A stretch of DNA of 64,000 nt from Paraplanobispora siamensis (GCF_016863175.1 NZ_BOOJ01000057.1:1-64000); one strand, 5' to 3'; numbered from the stretch's first letter, positions 33,348-43,092 are shown. A program made the numbers and translations. Notes: generated by a model not told the origin, from the letters alone.

Positions 33348-33440
33348 CACTGCCTCCCGTGGCAACACCCGCCGAAGATCCTGAAAACCGCAGGATCCGT
33401 ATCTTTCCCGTCCCGCGGCGCCCACCGCAACGTGGCGGTC

Positions 33441-33476
33441 CGCCACAAGACGACAGCCCGCCACAAGACGACAGCC
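33441..33476. repeat. Tandem 18-bp repeat in intergenic region
   Basis: CGCCACAAGACGACAGCC occurs twice without a gap, followed by a third, shorter CGCCGCGAGG start. It lies in the 328-base divergent region between the flavin reductase and the EamA gene, which otherwise shows no gene. It could be an operator array. Confidence 0.75.
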
Positions 33477-33675
33477 CGCCGCGAGGTGACGCAGCGCCCG
33501 CGGCGGTGCGACCCGCCGCAGGACGGGACGGCGTCCGCTCCACCATGACATCACGCCCCGGGCGTCGTGACGCCGCACCCGCGGTGTCGCGCGCACCGCG
33601 TCCGGCGGGCCGGTGACCTGGCGGGCGGCGATAATTCGGTGGGCGCCGAAGGGCCCGCCGCCTAGGGTGCCGCAC

Positions 33676-34713
33676 ATGAGCCAGAACGCCTCTGCGGACA
33701 CCCCGAACATCCCGAACATCCCAAACACCCCGACCGTTCAGAACACCCTGCCCGCCCCGGACACCGCGGACGTCCCGTCCGTCCCGGGCCCTCCGGACAC
33801 GAGGGACGCTCCCGGCACCCCCACGGGAGGCCTCGCCGACCGCCGGGCGCTCGCCGCCGCCGGGGTCACGGTGGTGCTGTGGGCCTCGGCCTTCGTCTCC
33901 ATCCGCGCCGCCGCGCCGTACTTCTCGCCCGGCGCCCTGGCGCTGGGACGGCTGCTGGCCGGGTCGGCCGTGCTGTGCGCGATCCTGCTGATCCGGCGGG
34001 AGGGATGGCCGCCGCGGGCGGCGTGGCCGGGGATCGCCGGGGCGGGGGTGCTGTGGTTCGGCCTGTACATGGTCGTCCTGAACTGGGGTGAGCAGGAGGT
34101 GGACGCCGGCACCGCGGCGATGGTCGTCAACGTCGGGCCGGTCCTGATCGCGCTACTGGGCGGCTGGCTGCTGCGGGAGGGGTTCCCGCGCAGCCTGCTG
34201 GCCGGGATGGCGGTGTCGTTCGCCGGAGCCGTCGTGGTGGGGGTGTCGATGTCCGGCTCCGTGCCCGGCTCGGCGTCCGCCGAGGGCCGCTCGGCGATCC
34301 TCGGGGTGCTGCTGTGCCTGCTGGCGGCGGTGTCGTACGCCGGGGGAGTCGTCTGCCAGAAGCCCGCCCTGCGGCACGCCTCGGCCCTGCAGGTCACGAC
34401 CTTCGGCTGCCTCGTCGGGACGGCGGCCTGCCTGCCCTTCGCCGGGCAGCTCGTCGAGCAGGCGGCCGCCGCCCCGACCGGCGCGCTGCTGAACGTCGTC
34501 TATCTGGGCGTCTTCCCGACCGCGCTGGCCTTCACCACCTGGGCCTACGCCCTTGCCCGCACCACCGCGGGCAAGATGGGCGCCACCACCTACGTCGTCC
34601 CGGCGCTGGTGGTGCTGATGTCGTGGGCGGTGCTGGGCGAGGTGCCCGGCTGGCTGACCTTCGCCGGCGGCCTGCTCTGCCTGGCCGGGGTGGCCGTCTC
34701 CCGCAGGAAGTGA
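33676..34713 (+). CDS. EamA/DMT family transporter
   Basis: This 345-residue protein has ten predicted transmembrane segments in two EamA halves, typical of RhaT/YdcZ-like metabolite exporters. It starts at ATG 33676. The first 50 residues are a low-complexity tail rich in Pro, Asn, Thr and Asp with NIP/NTP repeats (DTPNIPNIPNTP), unusual for the family. The substrate is unknown; amino acids are common. It is divergent from the flavin reductase. Confidence 0.86.
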   Translation: MSQNASADTPNIPNIPNTPTVQNTLPAPDTADVPSVPGPPDTRDAPGTPTGGLADRRALAAAGVTVVLWASAFVSIRAAAPYFSPGALALGRLLAGSAVLCAILLIRREGWPPRAAWPGIAGAGVLWFGLYMVVLNWGEQEVDAGTAAMVVNVGPVLIALLGGWLLREGFPRSLLAGMAVSFAGAVVVGVSMSGSVPGSASAEGRSAILGVLLCLLAAVSYAGGVVCQKPALRHASALQVTTFGCLVGTAACLPFAGQLVEQAAAAPTGALLNVVYLGVFPTALAFTTWAYALARTTAGKMGATTYVVPALVVLMSWAVLGEVPGWLTFAGGLLCLAGVAVSRRK

Positions 34714-34896
34714 CCGCCGCCCGGCAGGCGGATCCCGTACGGCGACCGCCAACCGGCGGGTGAACGCCCCCTCATCGCGGCCGGATCGCGGTTGTGAACC
34801 GGGTTCGGGTTCACGCAGGATCCAGTCATGGATCCGGGCCCGCGGGCCGTCCGCGGTGACCCGGATCTCCCGGACCTCTCCCGGAAGGCGGATGGC

Positions 34897-35868
34897 ATGG
34901 CGCTTCACCCCAACCTCGACCCCGAGCTCGCCGCGGTCGTCGAACAGTTCCCCCTCCCCACGGTGGACTTCGGCACCCTGCGGCCGGAGGACCTGCCCGG
35001 TATCCGCGCCGAGTTCGACGCGATCCAGGCCGCCATGGCCCCGCCCCTGCCCGAGGGCGAGGTCACGGTCGAGGACAGGATGGTGCCCGGCCCCGAGGGC
35101 GCCCCCGACGTCCGGCTGCGGATCTACCGGCCGGTGGGCCTGGAGGGGGCCGCGCCGGGGCTGTACTGGATCCACGGCGGCGGCATGATCATCGGCAGCC
35201 CCGAGAACGACGACCTCCGGATGATCGAGTACGTCACCCGGCTGGGCTGCGTGGCCGTCTCGGTGGACTACCGCCTGGCGCCGGAGCATCCCGACCCGGC
35301 CCCGGTGGAGGACTGCTACGCCGGCCTGGTGTGGACCGCCAAGAACGCGGCCGAACTGGGCATCGACCCCGCCAGGATCGTGGTGGGCGGCCTGAGCGCG
35401 GGAGGCGGGCTCGCGGCCGGCACCGTCCTGCTGGCCCGCGACCGGGGCGGTCCGGCGATCGTCTTCCAGCTCCTGCTCTGCCCGATGCTGGACGACCGCA
35501 ACACCACGCCCTCCAGCCTGGAGTTCACCGACGCCGTGGTCTGGGACCGGACGGCCAACCTGTTCGGCTGGCGCTGCCTGCTGGGGGAGCGGGCCGGCAC
35601 CGACGACGTCTCGCCGTACGCAGCCCCCGCCCGCGCGGAGGACCTGTCCGGGCTGCCCCCGGCCTACGTCGACGTCGGCGAGCTGGAGGTCTTCAGGGAC
35701 GAGTGCGCCGAGTACGCGCTGCGGCTGACCCGGGCGGGGGTGTCGGCCGAGTTCCACCTGTATCCGGGCGCCTTCCACGCCTCCGACTCGATGGTGCCCC
35801 AGGCGGAGGTCAGCCGCCGGGCCGTCGCCGAGCGGCTGGCCGTACTGCGCCGCGCGATGCGGGACTGA
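34897..35868 (+). CDS. HSL-type alpha/beta hydrolase esterase
   Basis: This 323-residue protein belongs to the hormone-sensitive-lipase (family IV) esterases. The oxyanion motif is WIHGGGMIIGS, the nucleophile elbow is GLSAGGGLA (Ser near residue 169), the acid is likely in DVGELEVFRDE and the His in YPGAFHASD. It is cytosolic and probably hydrolyses short-chain esters. GGAAGG lies seven bases upstream of ATG 34897. The 3' end overlaps the convergent PucR-type regulator by 59 bases. Confidence 0.9.
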   Translation: MALHPNLDPELAAVVEQFPLPTVDFGTLRPEDLPGIRAEFDAIQAAMAPPLPEGEVTVEDRMVPGPEGAPDVRLRIYRPVGLEGAAPGLYWIHGGGMIIGSPENDDLRMIEYVTRLGCVAVSVDYRLAPEHPDPAPVEDCYAGLVWTAKNAAELGIDPARIVVGGLSAGGGLAAGTVLLARDRGGPAIVFQLLLCPMLDDRNTTPSSLEFTDAVVWDRTANLFGWRCLLGERAGTDDVSPYAAPARAEDLSGLPPAYVDVGELEVFRDECAEYALRLTRAGVSAEFHLYPGAFHASDSMVPQAEVSRRAVAERLAVLRRAMRD

Positions 35869-36946
35869 CCGAGGGCTGCGCTCCGGTCTCGCCGGAGCGC
35901 AGCCGTACCAGCCGCAGGGCCAGGTGCGCCCGCAGGCGGCCCGCGGGGTCGGCGAGGGAGAAACCGAGGACCGCCTCGGCGCGGGCGATGCGCCCGGCCA
36001 GGGAGCTGTGGTGCAGGTGCACCGCCGCGGCGGCCCTGCGCACCGAGCCGTGCGCGCACAGCGCCCGCACCGCCTCCAGGGCTTCGGCCCCGTACGGCAG
36101 GCGCGACAGCTCCTCGACGGCGCGCACGTCCGGCAGGGCGGCGATCGCCTCGTCCGGGACGTGCCGGGCGAACAGCGCGAGGGCTCCCAGGTCCGCCCAG
36201 TCCACCACCCGGTCTGCGGGATGGGGGCCGGTGAAGCGCAGCGCGGTCCGCGCCGCGGCCCATGACTCCGCCGCGTCCGCGCAGCCGGCCTCCGGCCCCA
36301 CCCCCGCCCGCTGCCCGGCGGGGAGTTCGCCGATCTCGGGAGGGGAGACCAGGACCGCGGCCGAATCGCCCATCCGGGCGGCCCGGACGTGGTGACCGGC
36401 GGCGCGCAGGCGGGCCACGAGCGCCTCGCCGCCGTCGCCGTCGGGTACGGCCAGCACGCGCAGCCGCGCCCGGGACCCGAAGCCGAGCAGCCGCAGCGCC
36501 CGGATCCGTTCGGCCTCCCCGGCGCCGGCCGACAGGACCAGCTCGACCAGGGCCGGGTCGTCGCCCGAGCGCACCCGCGCGGCGGCCCGCTCCAGGGTGA
36601 CCTCGGCGGCCTGGGCGAAGCGCTCCAGGACGATCTCGTCGAGCTCCGCGAGCTCCGCGGGGTGTTCCATCCAGACCGTGCCGAGACCGGAGCCGAGCGG
36701 ACGCAGGACCGCCCCGGGCGGCGGGGTCCCGGCACGCTCCGCGGTCCCGCCGGGCGCCGCACGCAGATGCCCGCCCGTGGCCGCGTCGGTCAGGCCGACG
36801 GGATGACCGGCCAGCCGCGCCGTGGCCCGCAGCAGCACGGGGACGTCGACGTGGTCGCGCACCAGCGAGTCGAAGTAGGCGATGACGCGCACGGCGTTCT
36901 CCGCGCTGGAGTCCAGGGCCGACAGGCGCAGCAGCAGTTCCCGCAT
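35810..36946 (-). CDS. PucR-like helix-turn-helix regulator
   Basis: This 378-residue protein has a C-terminal PucR-type HTH (EALEAVRALCAHGSVRRAAAAVHLHHSSLAGRIARAE) in which a Fis-like helix pair reads DNA. The N-terminal 300 residues hold a GAF-like sensor portion (VGLTDAATGGHLRA). The last 35 residues are basic and disordered. The ATG at 36946 has GGAG upstream. Convergent with the HSL esterase; regulation of that gene is possible but unproven. Confidence 0.75.
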   Translation of the reverse strand: MRELLLRLSALDSSAENAVRVIAYFDSLVRDHVDVPVLLRATARLAGHPVGLTDAATGGHLRAAPGGTAERAGTPPPGAVLRPLGSGLGTVWMEHPAELAELDEIVLERFAQAAEVTLERAAARVRSGDDPALVELVLSAGAGEAERIRALRLLGFGSRARLRVLAVPDGDGGEALVARLRAAGHHVRAARMGDSAAVLVSPPEIGELPAGQRAGVGPEAGCADAAESWAAARTALRFTGPHPADRVVDWADLGALALFARHVPDEAIAALPDVRAVEELSRLPYGAEALEAVRALCAHGSVRRAAAAVHLHHSSLAGRIARAEAVLGFSLADPAGRLRAHLALRLVRLRSGETGAQPSVSPASRGAVRPAARRRPGG

Positions 36947-36994
36947 CGCTCCACAATAGGTTCCCGGAACCGCCGGCACCCGGGCCCGTAACGG

Positions 36995-37372
36995 ATGCCG
37001 GGAGCGGGACGGCAACCGCTGTGCTTCACGCTCTTCCACGCGCGCCGTTCACCGGTGCGCTCCAGGGTCTGCCCGCCCGAGGGCGAGCCGCCCGTCAGTG
37101 CCGTCGGACGCGCTGGAAGGACCGGGCCGACGCACTCGTCCCCGGATGGCTCACGGCGCGCGGGACGGCTGGCCGCGGCCGCAGCGCTCATGACACTGCT
37201 GGGCGGCGGTCTCGTGGCGACGGCGCCCGCCGGCCCGGAGCCGGGCGGCCGTGACCGGCCCATCCCGACGCCGACCGCCTCCGCGCCGAGCGTCTTCGTC
37301 ACCAGGGACGAACGGGGCCGCCCCGGCGGGCGGGGTCCCGACTCGCCGCTGTACCGCTGGTTCAGGCCCTGA
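36995..37372 (+). CDS. Possible small exported protein
   Basis: This frame keeps G or C at nearly all third positions. It contains a hydrophobic stretch (AAAAALMTLLGGGLVATAPA) followed by a Pro/Gly/Arg-rich tail ending SPLYRWFRP. The start is uncertain: ATG 36995, GTG 37055 and ATG 37190 are all in frame. I recognise no family. It could be a signal peptide remnant or a short secreted peptide. The 385 bases after it hold no gene I can support, apart from the xylanase promoter. Confidence 0.35.
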   Translation: MPGAGRQPLCFTLFHARRSPVRSRVCPPEGEPPVSAVGRAGRTGPTHSSPDGSRRAGRLAAAAALMTLLGGGLVATAPAGPEPGGRDRPIPTPTASAPSVFVTRDERGRPGGRGPDSPLYRWFRP

Positions 37373-37593
37373 CCCGTTTCCGGGGGAGTCCTTCCGAGGG
37401 TGGCGGCCGGTCCGGGCCGCCATTCTATTTTTCGGATGGATGGCGAAACTTTCAAAGTCGTCCGGTCTGCAGGTCGGCCACCCGGTCAGGGCTTCTGCTG
37501 GCCGTACCAGCCACGATCGCGTAGGCGGATGCCGTGTTGCGAGATGAGGTGGGTCTTTAAGGAGGATAAGGTGCGGCGATATTTCAGGGATCG

Positions 37594-37623
37594 TTGACAG
37601 TCGGTCAAGGACGATCCGATACT
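37594..37623 (+). promoter_or_regulatory. Sigma-70-type promoter of the xylanase gene
   Basis: TTGACA (37594-37599) and GATACT (37618-37623) are separated by 18 bases. They lie about 135 bases before the xylanase ATG in a notably AT-richer stretch. Confidence 0.55.
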
Positions 37624-37757
37624 TTCGCCGTCGCGACGATATTTTCGTAGCCGGACGGAGTCCACGGCTGCCGGTCTGAGCCACCCACCTCATGCTCCTC
37701 CGGGTCGTATCACGCTGCCCGGCCTCCCGCCGGCCTTCACGAGAAGGAAGCACGCAC

Positions 37758-38765
37758 ATGAACGACGCCCCCGCCCGTCCGAGACGCCGCGGCCGCGGCC
37801 GCATCGGCCTGCTCGCCGGCCGCGCCTGGATCGTGGCCGCAGCGCTGGTCCTGGTCGTGGCGACGCCGCCCGGCATCGCCAGCGCGGCTCCCGTGACCTC
37901 CAACCAGACCGGCACCAACAACGGCTACTTCTACTCGTTCTGGACCGACAGTCCCGGAACGGTCTCCATGGAACTGGGGTCCGGCGGAAACTACAGCACC
38001 TCGTGGCGCAACACCGGCAACTTCGTCGCCGGGAAGGGCTGGAGCACCGGCGGACGCAGGACCGTGAGCTACTCGGGCAGTTTCAATCCGTCCGGCAACG
38101 CCTATCTGACGCTCTACGGGTGGACGAGGAACCCGCTCGTGGAGTACTACATCGTCGACAACTGGGGCACCTACCGGCCCACGGGGACGTACAAGGGCAC
38201 GGTGACCACCGACGGCGGCACCTACGACATCTACCAGACGACGCGCTACAACGCCCCCTCGATCGAGGGCACCAGGACCTTCAACCAGTACTGGAGCGTC
38301 CGGCAGTCGAAGCGGACCGGCGGGAGCATAACCTCCGGCAACCACTTCGACGCATGGGCCCGTCACGGCATGAACCTGGGCGGCCACGACTACATGATCA
38401 TGGCGACGGAGGGATACCAGAGCAGCGGAAGCTCCAACATCACGGTGGGCGGCTCCTCCGGCGGCGGCGGCGGTGGCGGTGGAGGCGGGGGGACCCCCGG
38501 CGGCTGCACCGCGTCGCTGTCCGCGGGCCAGCAGTGGAGCGACCGGTACAACCTCAACGTCGCGGTCAGCGGTTCCGCCGACTGGACCGTGACGATGAAC
38601 GTGCCGTCCCCGGCGAAGATCATCGCCACGTGGAACGTCGGCGCGAGCTATCCCAGCGCCCAGGTGCTGACCGCCAGACCCAACGGCAGCGGCAACAACT
38701 GGGGGGTGACGATCCAGCACAACGGCAACCGGACCTGGCCGACGGTCTCCTGCAGCGCCGGCTGA
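37758..38765 (+). CDS. Secreted GH11 endo-1,4-beta-xylanase with CBM2
   Basis: This 335-residue enzyme cleaves xylan outside the cell. It has a signal peptide ending near residue 43 (GIASAA), a GH11 jelly-roll from about 47 to 228, a glycine linker (11 consecutive Gly) near 235-245 and a C-terminal CBM2 (about 250-335). The catalytic glutamates are Glu129 in [13 protein letters not shown] and Glu218 in [10 protein letters not shown]. The CBM2 keeps the flanking Cys pair and Trp residues for crystalline polysaccharide. GAAGGAAG supports ATG 37758; a promoter lies upstream and a strong terminator downstream. Confidence 0.95.
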   Translation: MNDAPARPRRRGRGRIGLLAGRAWIVAAALVLVVATPPGIASAAPVTSNQTGTNNGYFYSFWTDSPGTVSMELGSGGNYSTSWRNTGNFVAGKGWSTGGRRTVSYSGSFNPSGNAYLTLYGWTRNPLVEYYIVDNWGTYRPTGTYKGTVTTDGGTYDIYQTTRYNAPSIEGTRTFNQYWSVRQSKRTGGSITSGNHFDAWARHGMNLGGHDYMIMATEGYQSSGSSNITVGGSSGGGGGGGGGGGTPGGCTASLSAGQQWSDRYNLNVAVSGSADWTVTMNVPSPAKIIATWNVGASYPSAQVLTARPNGSGNNWGVTIQHNGNRTWPTVSCSAG

Positions 38766-38840
38766 CGCTCGGGAAGACCGCACCTCCGGCACGGCGGCCC
38801 GACCGCCGCGCCGGTCACAACTTCGGATCTACAACGTAAA

Positions 38841-38876
38841 GGGAGCGGGATCTGTCACACCACGGATCCCGCTCCC
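38841..38876. terminator. Bidirectional hairpin terminator
   Basis: GGGAGCGGGATC (38841-38852) pairs perfectly with GATCCCGCTCCC (38865-38876) across a 12-base loop. It lies between the xylanase and the convergent phosphatase gene. Confidence 0.8.
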
Positions 38877-38879
38877 AGA

Positions 38880-39365
38880 TCACGGCTCCGAGGGACGGAG
38901 GGTCTCCGACAGGTGCTTGGCCAGCCCCTCGGACGCGGCCTTGACCATCTCCAGCACCTCCACGAACCCCTCGGGACCGCCGTAGTAGGGGTCGGGTACC
39001 TCGGCGCCGGGCGGGGCGGCCGGGTCGAAGGAGCGGAACAGGCGCACGTCGGCCCCGGGCGGGGCCATGCGGCGCAGGGCGCGCAGGTTCTCGTCGTCCA
39101 TCGCCAGCACCAGGTCCGCGTGGCCGTACCACTCCTTCAGGAACTGCCTGGCCCGGTGGGAGGAGCCGTCGTAACCGTGCTCGGCCAGGACCGCGGCGGC
39201 CCGCTCGTCCATCGGGCCGCCCTGGTGCCAGCCTCCGGTCCCCGCGCTGTCGACCGTGACGAGCCCGTCCAGCCCGTGGTCGGCGAGCGTCTCGCGCAAC
39301 ACGACCTCGGCGATGGGGGAGCGGCAGATGTTTCCCAGGCACACCACGCACACGTGATAACTCAT
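38880..39365 (-). CDS. Low-molecular-weight protein-tyrosine phosphatase
   Basis: This 161-residue enzyme has the P-loop C-x5-R-S as CLGNICRS (Cys9 nucleophile, Arg15) and the general-acid Asp in VPDPYYGG. It removes phosphate from tyrosine residues in the cytosol. Related actinobacterial proteins control development or polysaccharide synthesis, but no partner kinase is nearby. ATG 39365 is chosen over 39476 because the family starts just before the P-loop. Confidence 0.93.
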   Translation of the reverse strand: MSYHVCVVCLGNICRSPIAEVVLRETLADHGLDGLVTVDSAGTGGWHQGGPMDERAAAVLAEHGYDGSSHRARQFLKEWYGHADLVLAMDDENLRALRRMAPPGADVRLFRSFDPAAPPGAEVPDPYYGGPEGFVEVLEMVKAASEGLAKHLSETLRPSEP

Positions 39366-39464
39366 GGTGCCAAGCATGCCGCCTCGGCGCACGAGGCACG
39401 TCCCGGGCCGGGGCGGGCGAACGGGGCGGGCGAACGGGGCGGCGCCGGGCGGTGTACCACAGGC

Positions 39465-40054
39465 ATGCGCAGACATCTCGTCGTCGCCGCCGTCGTGGTC
39501 GCCGTGGTCGTCCTGGGCGCGGCCGTCCGGGGCCTGCTGGCCTCCCGTCCCAGGGAGGACCTGGCGGCGGTGTTCCCGCCGATCACTCCGACGGCCACCG
39601 GTTCCGCCGGGGCCGGGATCGTCATCCCCGAGGGTTCCTCGCCCACGAGGACGACGCCGGACGGCCGCTGGGCGACCAGCCGGAGGCCCGGTGGGAGCGC
39701 ACCGACGAGCCCGGACTGCCGCCGCTGCTGAACCCCTGCGAGACGCCGCCGGCCGAGGACGGCGAGCGGGTGGCCGGCCGGCAGATCGCGCTGGTCACAC
39801 CGACCCTGTACAAGATCGAGCGGATGACGGTCTACCGCGACGAGTCCGGCGCCCGGGCGGCCATGGCCCGGTACCGCCGGGCCCTGGACGGGCGCGCCCG
39901 CCGTACCCGCACCGACGGCACCGTCACGGTGTGGCGATGGGAGCCGCTGGCGATCGGCCAGGAGGCTTTGTCCGTGGCGGGTCAGCGCTCCTCGGGGTTG
40001 AGGCGGACGATCGCGGTGTTGAGGGCGGTGGCGAACAGCGTCCACGCGCCGTAG
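39465..40054 (+). pseudogene. Decayed exported protein gene (frameshift, 3' truncation)
   Basis: From ATG 39465 the frame encodes a membrane anchor (HLVVAAVVVAVVVLGAAVRG) and continues to about 39645. The coding signal then moves to another frame (EDDAGRPLGDQPEARWER, LLNPCETPP, ALVTPTLYKIERMTVYRDESGA). That frame runs through GQEALSV and then into the antisense of tspO with no proper C terminus. Both a frameshift and loss of the 3' end are needed to explain this. The family looks like an actinobacterial exported sensor-type protein of unknown function. Confidence 0.6.
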
Positions 40055-40479
40055 GGCAGCAGGGTCGCGCCGGCGGTCCTGTCGGTCTTCCACGCCTGCC
40101 TGATCAGGGCGGCGTTGGAGGCGTTGAGCGCGGCGATCTCGGCGAGCGCCAGCCGGGGGGAGCGGGCCCGGAAGAAGATCAGCGTCCATCCGGCGTTGAG
40201 GACCAGGTTGGTCGCGAGCTGGGCGGCGAACGCCTGGCGCTCCGTGCCCTCCCGGCGGTCGAGGACGCGGGCGGACCCGAGGGCGATCAGCCCGTACAGC
40301 GGGGTCCACACCAGCCCGAAGGCCTGGGAGGGCGGCTGCCAGGACGGCTTGCGCAGCCGCTGATACCACCGGGACGCGGCCGTGGTGCCCACGCCGCCGG
40401 TCACGGCCGTCGCGGTCACGGCCAGCAGCGTCAGGGCCAGCGTCTTCGGGCGGCTTCCGGTCAGCGTCCTCATGTTCAT
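39982..40479 (-). CDS. tspO: TspO/MBR family membrane protein
   Basis: This 165-residue protein has five hydrophobic segments and the TspO signature: WYQRLRKPSWQPPSQAFGLVWTPLYG near residues 38-63, then NAGWTLIFF. TspO proteins bind tetrapyrroles and sterol-like ligands and respond to stress. The start is ATG 40479 or 40473. Its 3' end cuts into the decayed gene on the other strand. Confidence 0.93.
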   Translation of the reverse strand: MNMRTLTGSRPKTLALTLLAVTATAVTGGVGTTAASRWYQRLRKPSWQPPSQAFGLVWTPLYGLIALGSARVLDRREGTERQAFAAQLATNLVLNAGWTLIFFRARSPRLALAEIAALNASNAALIRQAWKTDRTAGATLLPYGAWTLFATALNTAIVRLNPEER

Positions 40480-40604
40480 GACCCGCCCCTACCCCGGGCC
40501 GGGGAGGTATGCCCCCGGGGCCCGTGGCCGGAGGCGGCCTTTTCCTCCTCCCGGTCCCGGTGGATGATCCTTGCGATGACCGGAGCGCGAGAGAGGGGCA
40601 ACGG

Positions 40605-41930
40605 GTGGCTGGAGCAACGGACCCCGGTCGCTGGCAGACGCGGCTCGCGGAGCTGATCGAGGAGTTCGAGGTCCCCGGCGCGGGCCTGGCCCTCCTCCAT
40701 GAGGGAAGGGTCCACGAGTTCGCGGCGGGCGTGCTCAACACCGGGACCGGGGTCGAGACGACCACGGACTCGCTCTTCCAGATCGGATCGATCACCAAGG
40801 TGTGGACCGCCACCCAGATCATGCTCCTGGTCGAGCGGGGCGACCTCACCCTGGACACGCGCGTGGTCGAGATCCTGCCGGAGTTCCGGGTCGCCGACGC
40901 CGAGCTGACCGGGTCCGTGACGGTACGCCACCTGCTCTCGCACACCTCCGGCATCGACGGCGACCTGTTCATCGACACCGGCCGCGGCGACGACTGCCTG
41001 GAGAAGTACGTCGCGGCCTGCGCGGACCTGGCGCGCAACCACCCGCTCGGCGCCACGCAGTCGTACGGCAACTCCGGGTTCGTCATCGCCGGGCGGATCG
41101 TCGAGCGCCTCACCGGCAAGGTGTGGGACGTCGCGCTGCGCGAGCAGATCATCGACCCGCTCGGCCTGAGCCACACCTGGACCCTGCCGGAGGACGTGAT
41201 CCGCTTCCGCGCCGCCGTCGGTCACATCGAGGGCGAGCTCAGTCCGGTCTGGGGACTGATGCGGGCCGTCGGCCCGGCGGGACTGATCTGCTCGCGGCCC
41301 GCGGACGTCGTGGCCTTCGCCCGCGCCCACTTCGGCACCGGCCTGCTCGCCGCCCCCGAGGCGATGTGGGAGCCGCAGGTGGAGATCCCCAACCCGTACA
41401 CCATGGGCAGGCAGTGGGGGATCGGGTGGATCCTGGACGAGTGGGACGGCCACCGGATCCTCTCCCACGGCGGCAACACCGTCGGCCAGGCGGCCATGCT
41501 CTGGGCGGTGCCCGACAGCGAGACGGCGGTGTGCGTGCTGGCCAACGGCGGCCACACCACGGCCTTCCAGCGGACCCTGATCACCGAGCTGCTCGGCGAG
41601 CTGCTCGGCCTGACCGTGCCGCCGGTGCTCGGGCCGCCGGACACGCCCGTGGAGGTGGACGCCGGGCGCTACGCCGGGCGGTACGAACGCACGGGGAGCC
41701 GGGTGACGCTGACCCTCCAGGACGGGCGGCTCCGGCTGCGCAGCGAGGCCACCGGCACGCTCGCCGGGCTCCGCCCGCCGGTGGAGTTCGACCTCGTGCC
41801 GGTGGACGAGACCACCTTCGTCGGCCGTCCGGAGGGCGACCCCCAGTGGATCCCCGTGGTCTTCTACGAGCTGGCCGACGGTTCGCCGTACGTGCACTTC
41901 GGCGCCCGCGCCACGCCCAGGGTCGGGTGA
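40605..41930 (+). CDS. Class C beta-lactamase-like serine hydrolase
   Basis: This 441-residue protein belongs to the penicillin-binding-protein-like serine hydrolases. It has SxxK as SITK in IGSITKVWTA, YxN as YGNSG and HxG as HGGNTVG. A C-terminal lipocalin-like extension (about 340-441) is typical of esterase and D-aminopeptidase branches. No signal peptide is seen, so it acts in the cytosol and true beta-lactamase activity is doubtful. GTG 40605 follows GAGAGGGG seven bases upstream. Confidence 0.88.
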   Translation: MAGATDPGRWQTRLAELIEEFEVPGAGLALLHEGRVHEFAAGVLNTGTGVETTTDSLFQIGSITKVWTATQIMLLVERGDLTLDTRVVEILPEFRVADAELTGSVTVRHLLSHTSGIDGDLFIDTGRGDDCLEKYVAACADLARNHPLGATQSYGNSGFVIAGRIVERLTGKVWDVALREQIIDPLGLSHTWTLPEDVIRFRAAVGHIEGELSPVWGLMRAVGPAGLICSRPADVVAFARAHFGTGLLAAPEAMWEPQVEIPNPYTMGRQWGIGWILDEWDGHRILSHGGNTVGQAAMLWAVPDSETAVCVLANGGHTTAFQRTLITELLGELLGLTVPPVLGPPDTPVEVDAGRYAGRYERTGSRVTLTLQDGRLRLRSEATGTLAGLRPPVEFDLVPVDETTFVGRPEGDPQWIPVVFYELADGSPYVHFGARATPRVG

Positions 41931-41943
41931 CCGGGGCGGGGCC

Positions 41944-43044
41944 TCACAGGGCGATCCACTCGGCGGAGACCGTGACCTCCCGCAGGATCTCCGGTACGGG
42001 ATCCACGCCCAGACCGGCGCCCGCGGGGACCGGCAGGTGGCCGTCGTCCAGGACGAACGGCGGCGTGATGTCGGTGGCGTAGTAGCGGCCGGAACCGGAG
42101 GTGTCGCCCGGCAGGATGAAGCCGGGCAGCGCGGCCAGCGCGACGTTGGCCGCCCTGCCGAGGCCGGTCTCCAGCATGCCGCCGCACCACACGGCGACGC
42201 CGTGGGCCCGGCACAGCTCGTGGATGCGCCGGGCCTCCAGGTAGCCGCCGACGCGGCCGGGCTTGACGTTGACGATCGAGCAGGCGCCCAGGGAGATCGC
42301 CGCGGCGGCGTGCGCGGCGGACTCGATCGACTCGTCCAGGCAGATCGGGGTCCTCATCAGCTTCGCCAGCCGGGCGTGCTGGACCAGGTCGTCGTCGGCC
42401 AGGGGCTGCTCGACGAGCAGCAGGCCGAACTCGTCGAGCCGGGCGAGGTGGTGGGCGTCGGCGAGGGTGTAGGCGGCGTTGGCGTCGACCTGGAGCAGCA
42501 GGTCCTCGCCGAAGCGCTCGCGCACGGCCCGGACCGGCGCCAGGTCCCAGCCCGGTTCGATCTTCAGCTTGATCCGCAGGTAGCCCTCCTCGACGTAGCC
42601 GGTGACCGCGTCGAGGAGCTCGGGGACGGAGTCCATGATGCCGACCGAGACGCCGCAGGGCACGCGGTCCCGGGACGCGCCGAGGAAGGAGCCGAAGGAC
42701 TCGCCGCGGGCGCGGAGCTGCGCGTCCAGGACGGCGGTCTCCAGGGCGGCCTTGGCCATCCGGTGGCCCTTGAACGGCTCCATCGCCCGGCCGGCGGCCT
42801 GGGCGTCGGCTTGCCCCGGCAGAACGGGGATGAGGAAGCGGCGCAGCACGTCGGCGGCGCCGTCGGCGTACTCGGAGGAGTAGCGGGGCTCGGCCATGGC
42901 CACGCACTCGCCCCAGCCCTCGGCGTCGGCGGTGACGACCCGGACCAGGAGCACCTCGCGGGTCGTCTCGGTGCCGAACGAGGTGCGGAACGGGGCGACC
43001 AGCGGCATCGCGATCCGCCGCAGCTCGACTCCGGTGATCTTCAT
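41944..43044 (-). CDS. N-succinylamino-acid racemase/o-succinylbenzoate synthase family
   Basis: This 366-residue enolase-superfamily enzyme has the KxK catalytic motif (LRIKLKIEPG), metal ligands in QVDANAAY, VEQPL and CLDESI, and the second catalytic Lys in VNVKPGRVGG. By sequence it could be MenC (o-succinylbenzoate synthase) or an N-succinylamino-acid racemase; these activities coexist in this family. The GNAT and M20 neighbours favour the racemase. GGAGAG precedes the ATG. It is the last gene of the three-gene operon. Confidence 0.88.
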   Translation of the reverse strand: MKITGVELRRIAMPLVAPFRTSFGTETTREVLLVRVVTADAEGWGECVAMAEPRYSSEYADGAADVLRRFLIPVLPGQADAQAAGRAMEPFKGHRMAKAALETAVLDAQLRARGESFGSFLGASRDRVPCGVSVGIMDSVPELLDAVTGYVEEGYLRIKLKIEPGWDLAPVRAVRERFGEDLLLQVDANAAYTLADAHHLARLDEFGLLLVEQPLADDDLVQHARLAKLMRTPICLDESIESAAHAAAAISLGACSIVNVKPGRVGGYLEARRIHELCRAHGVAVWCGGMLETGLGRAANVALAALPGFILPGDTSGSGRYYATDITPPFVLDDGHLPVPAGAGLGVDPVPEILREVTVSAEWIAL

Positions 43045-43092
43045 TGACTCTCCTCGGGCGTGGTTCGGGCGGGGCGCGGGTGTTTCCGGCGG

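Noticed and set aside
34153-36762. 869-codon minus-strand frame across EamA, esterase and PucR genes
   Set aside because: Composition is that of a GC shadow, with no family motif; real genes in this stretch have clear motifs and ribosome sites.
40605-41930. True beta-lactamase
   Set aside because: Class C-like motifs are present, but there is no signal peptide and a C-terminal extra domain is typical of cytosolic esterase or peptidase relatives.
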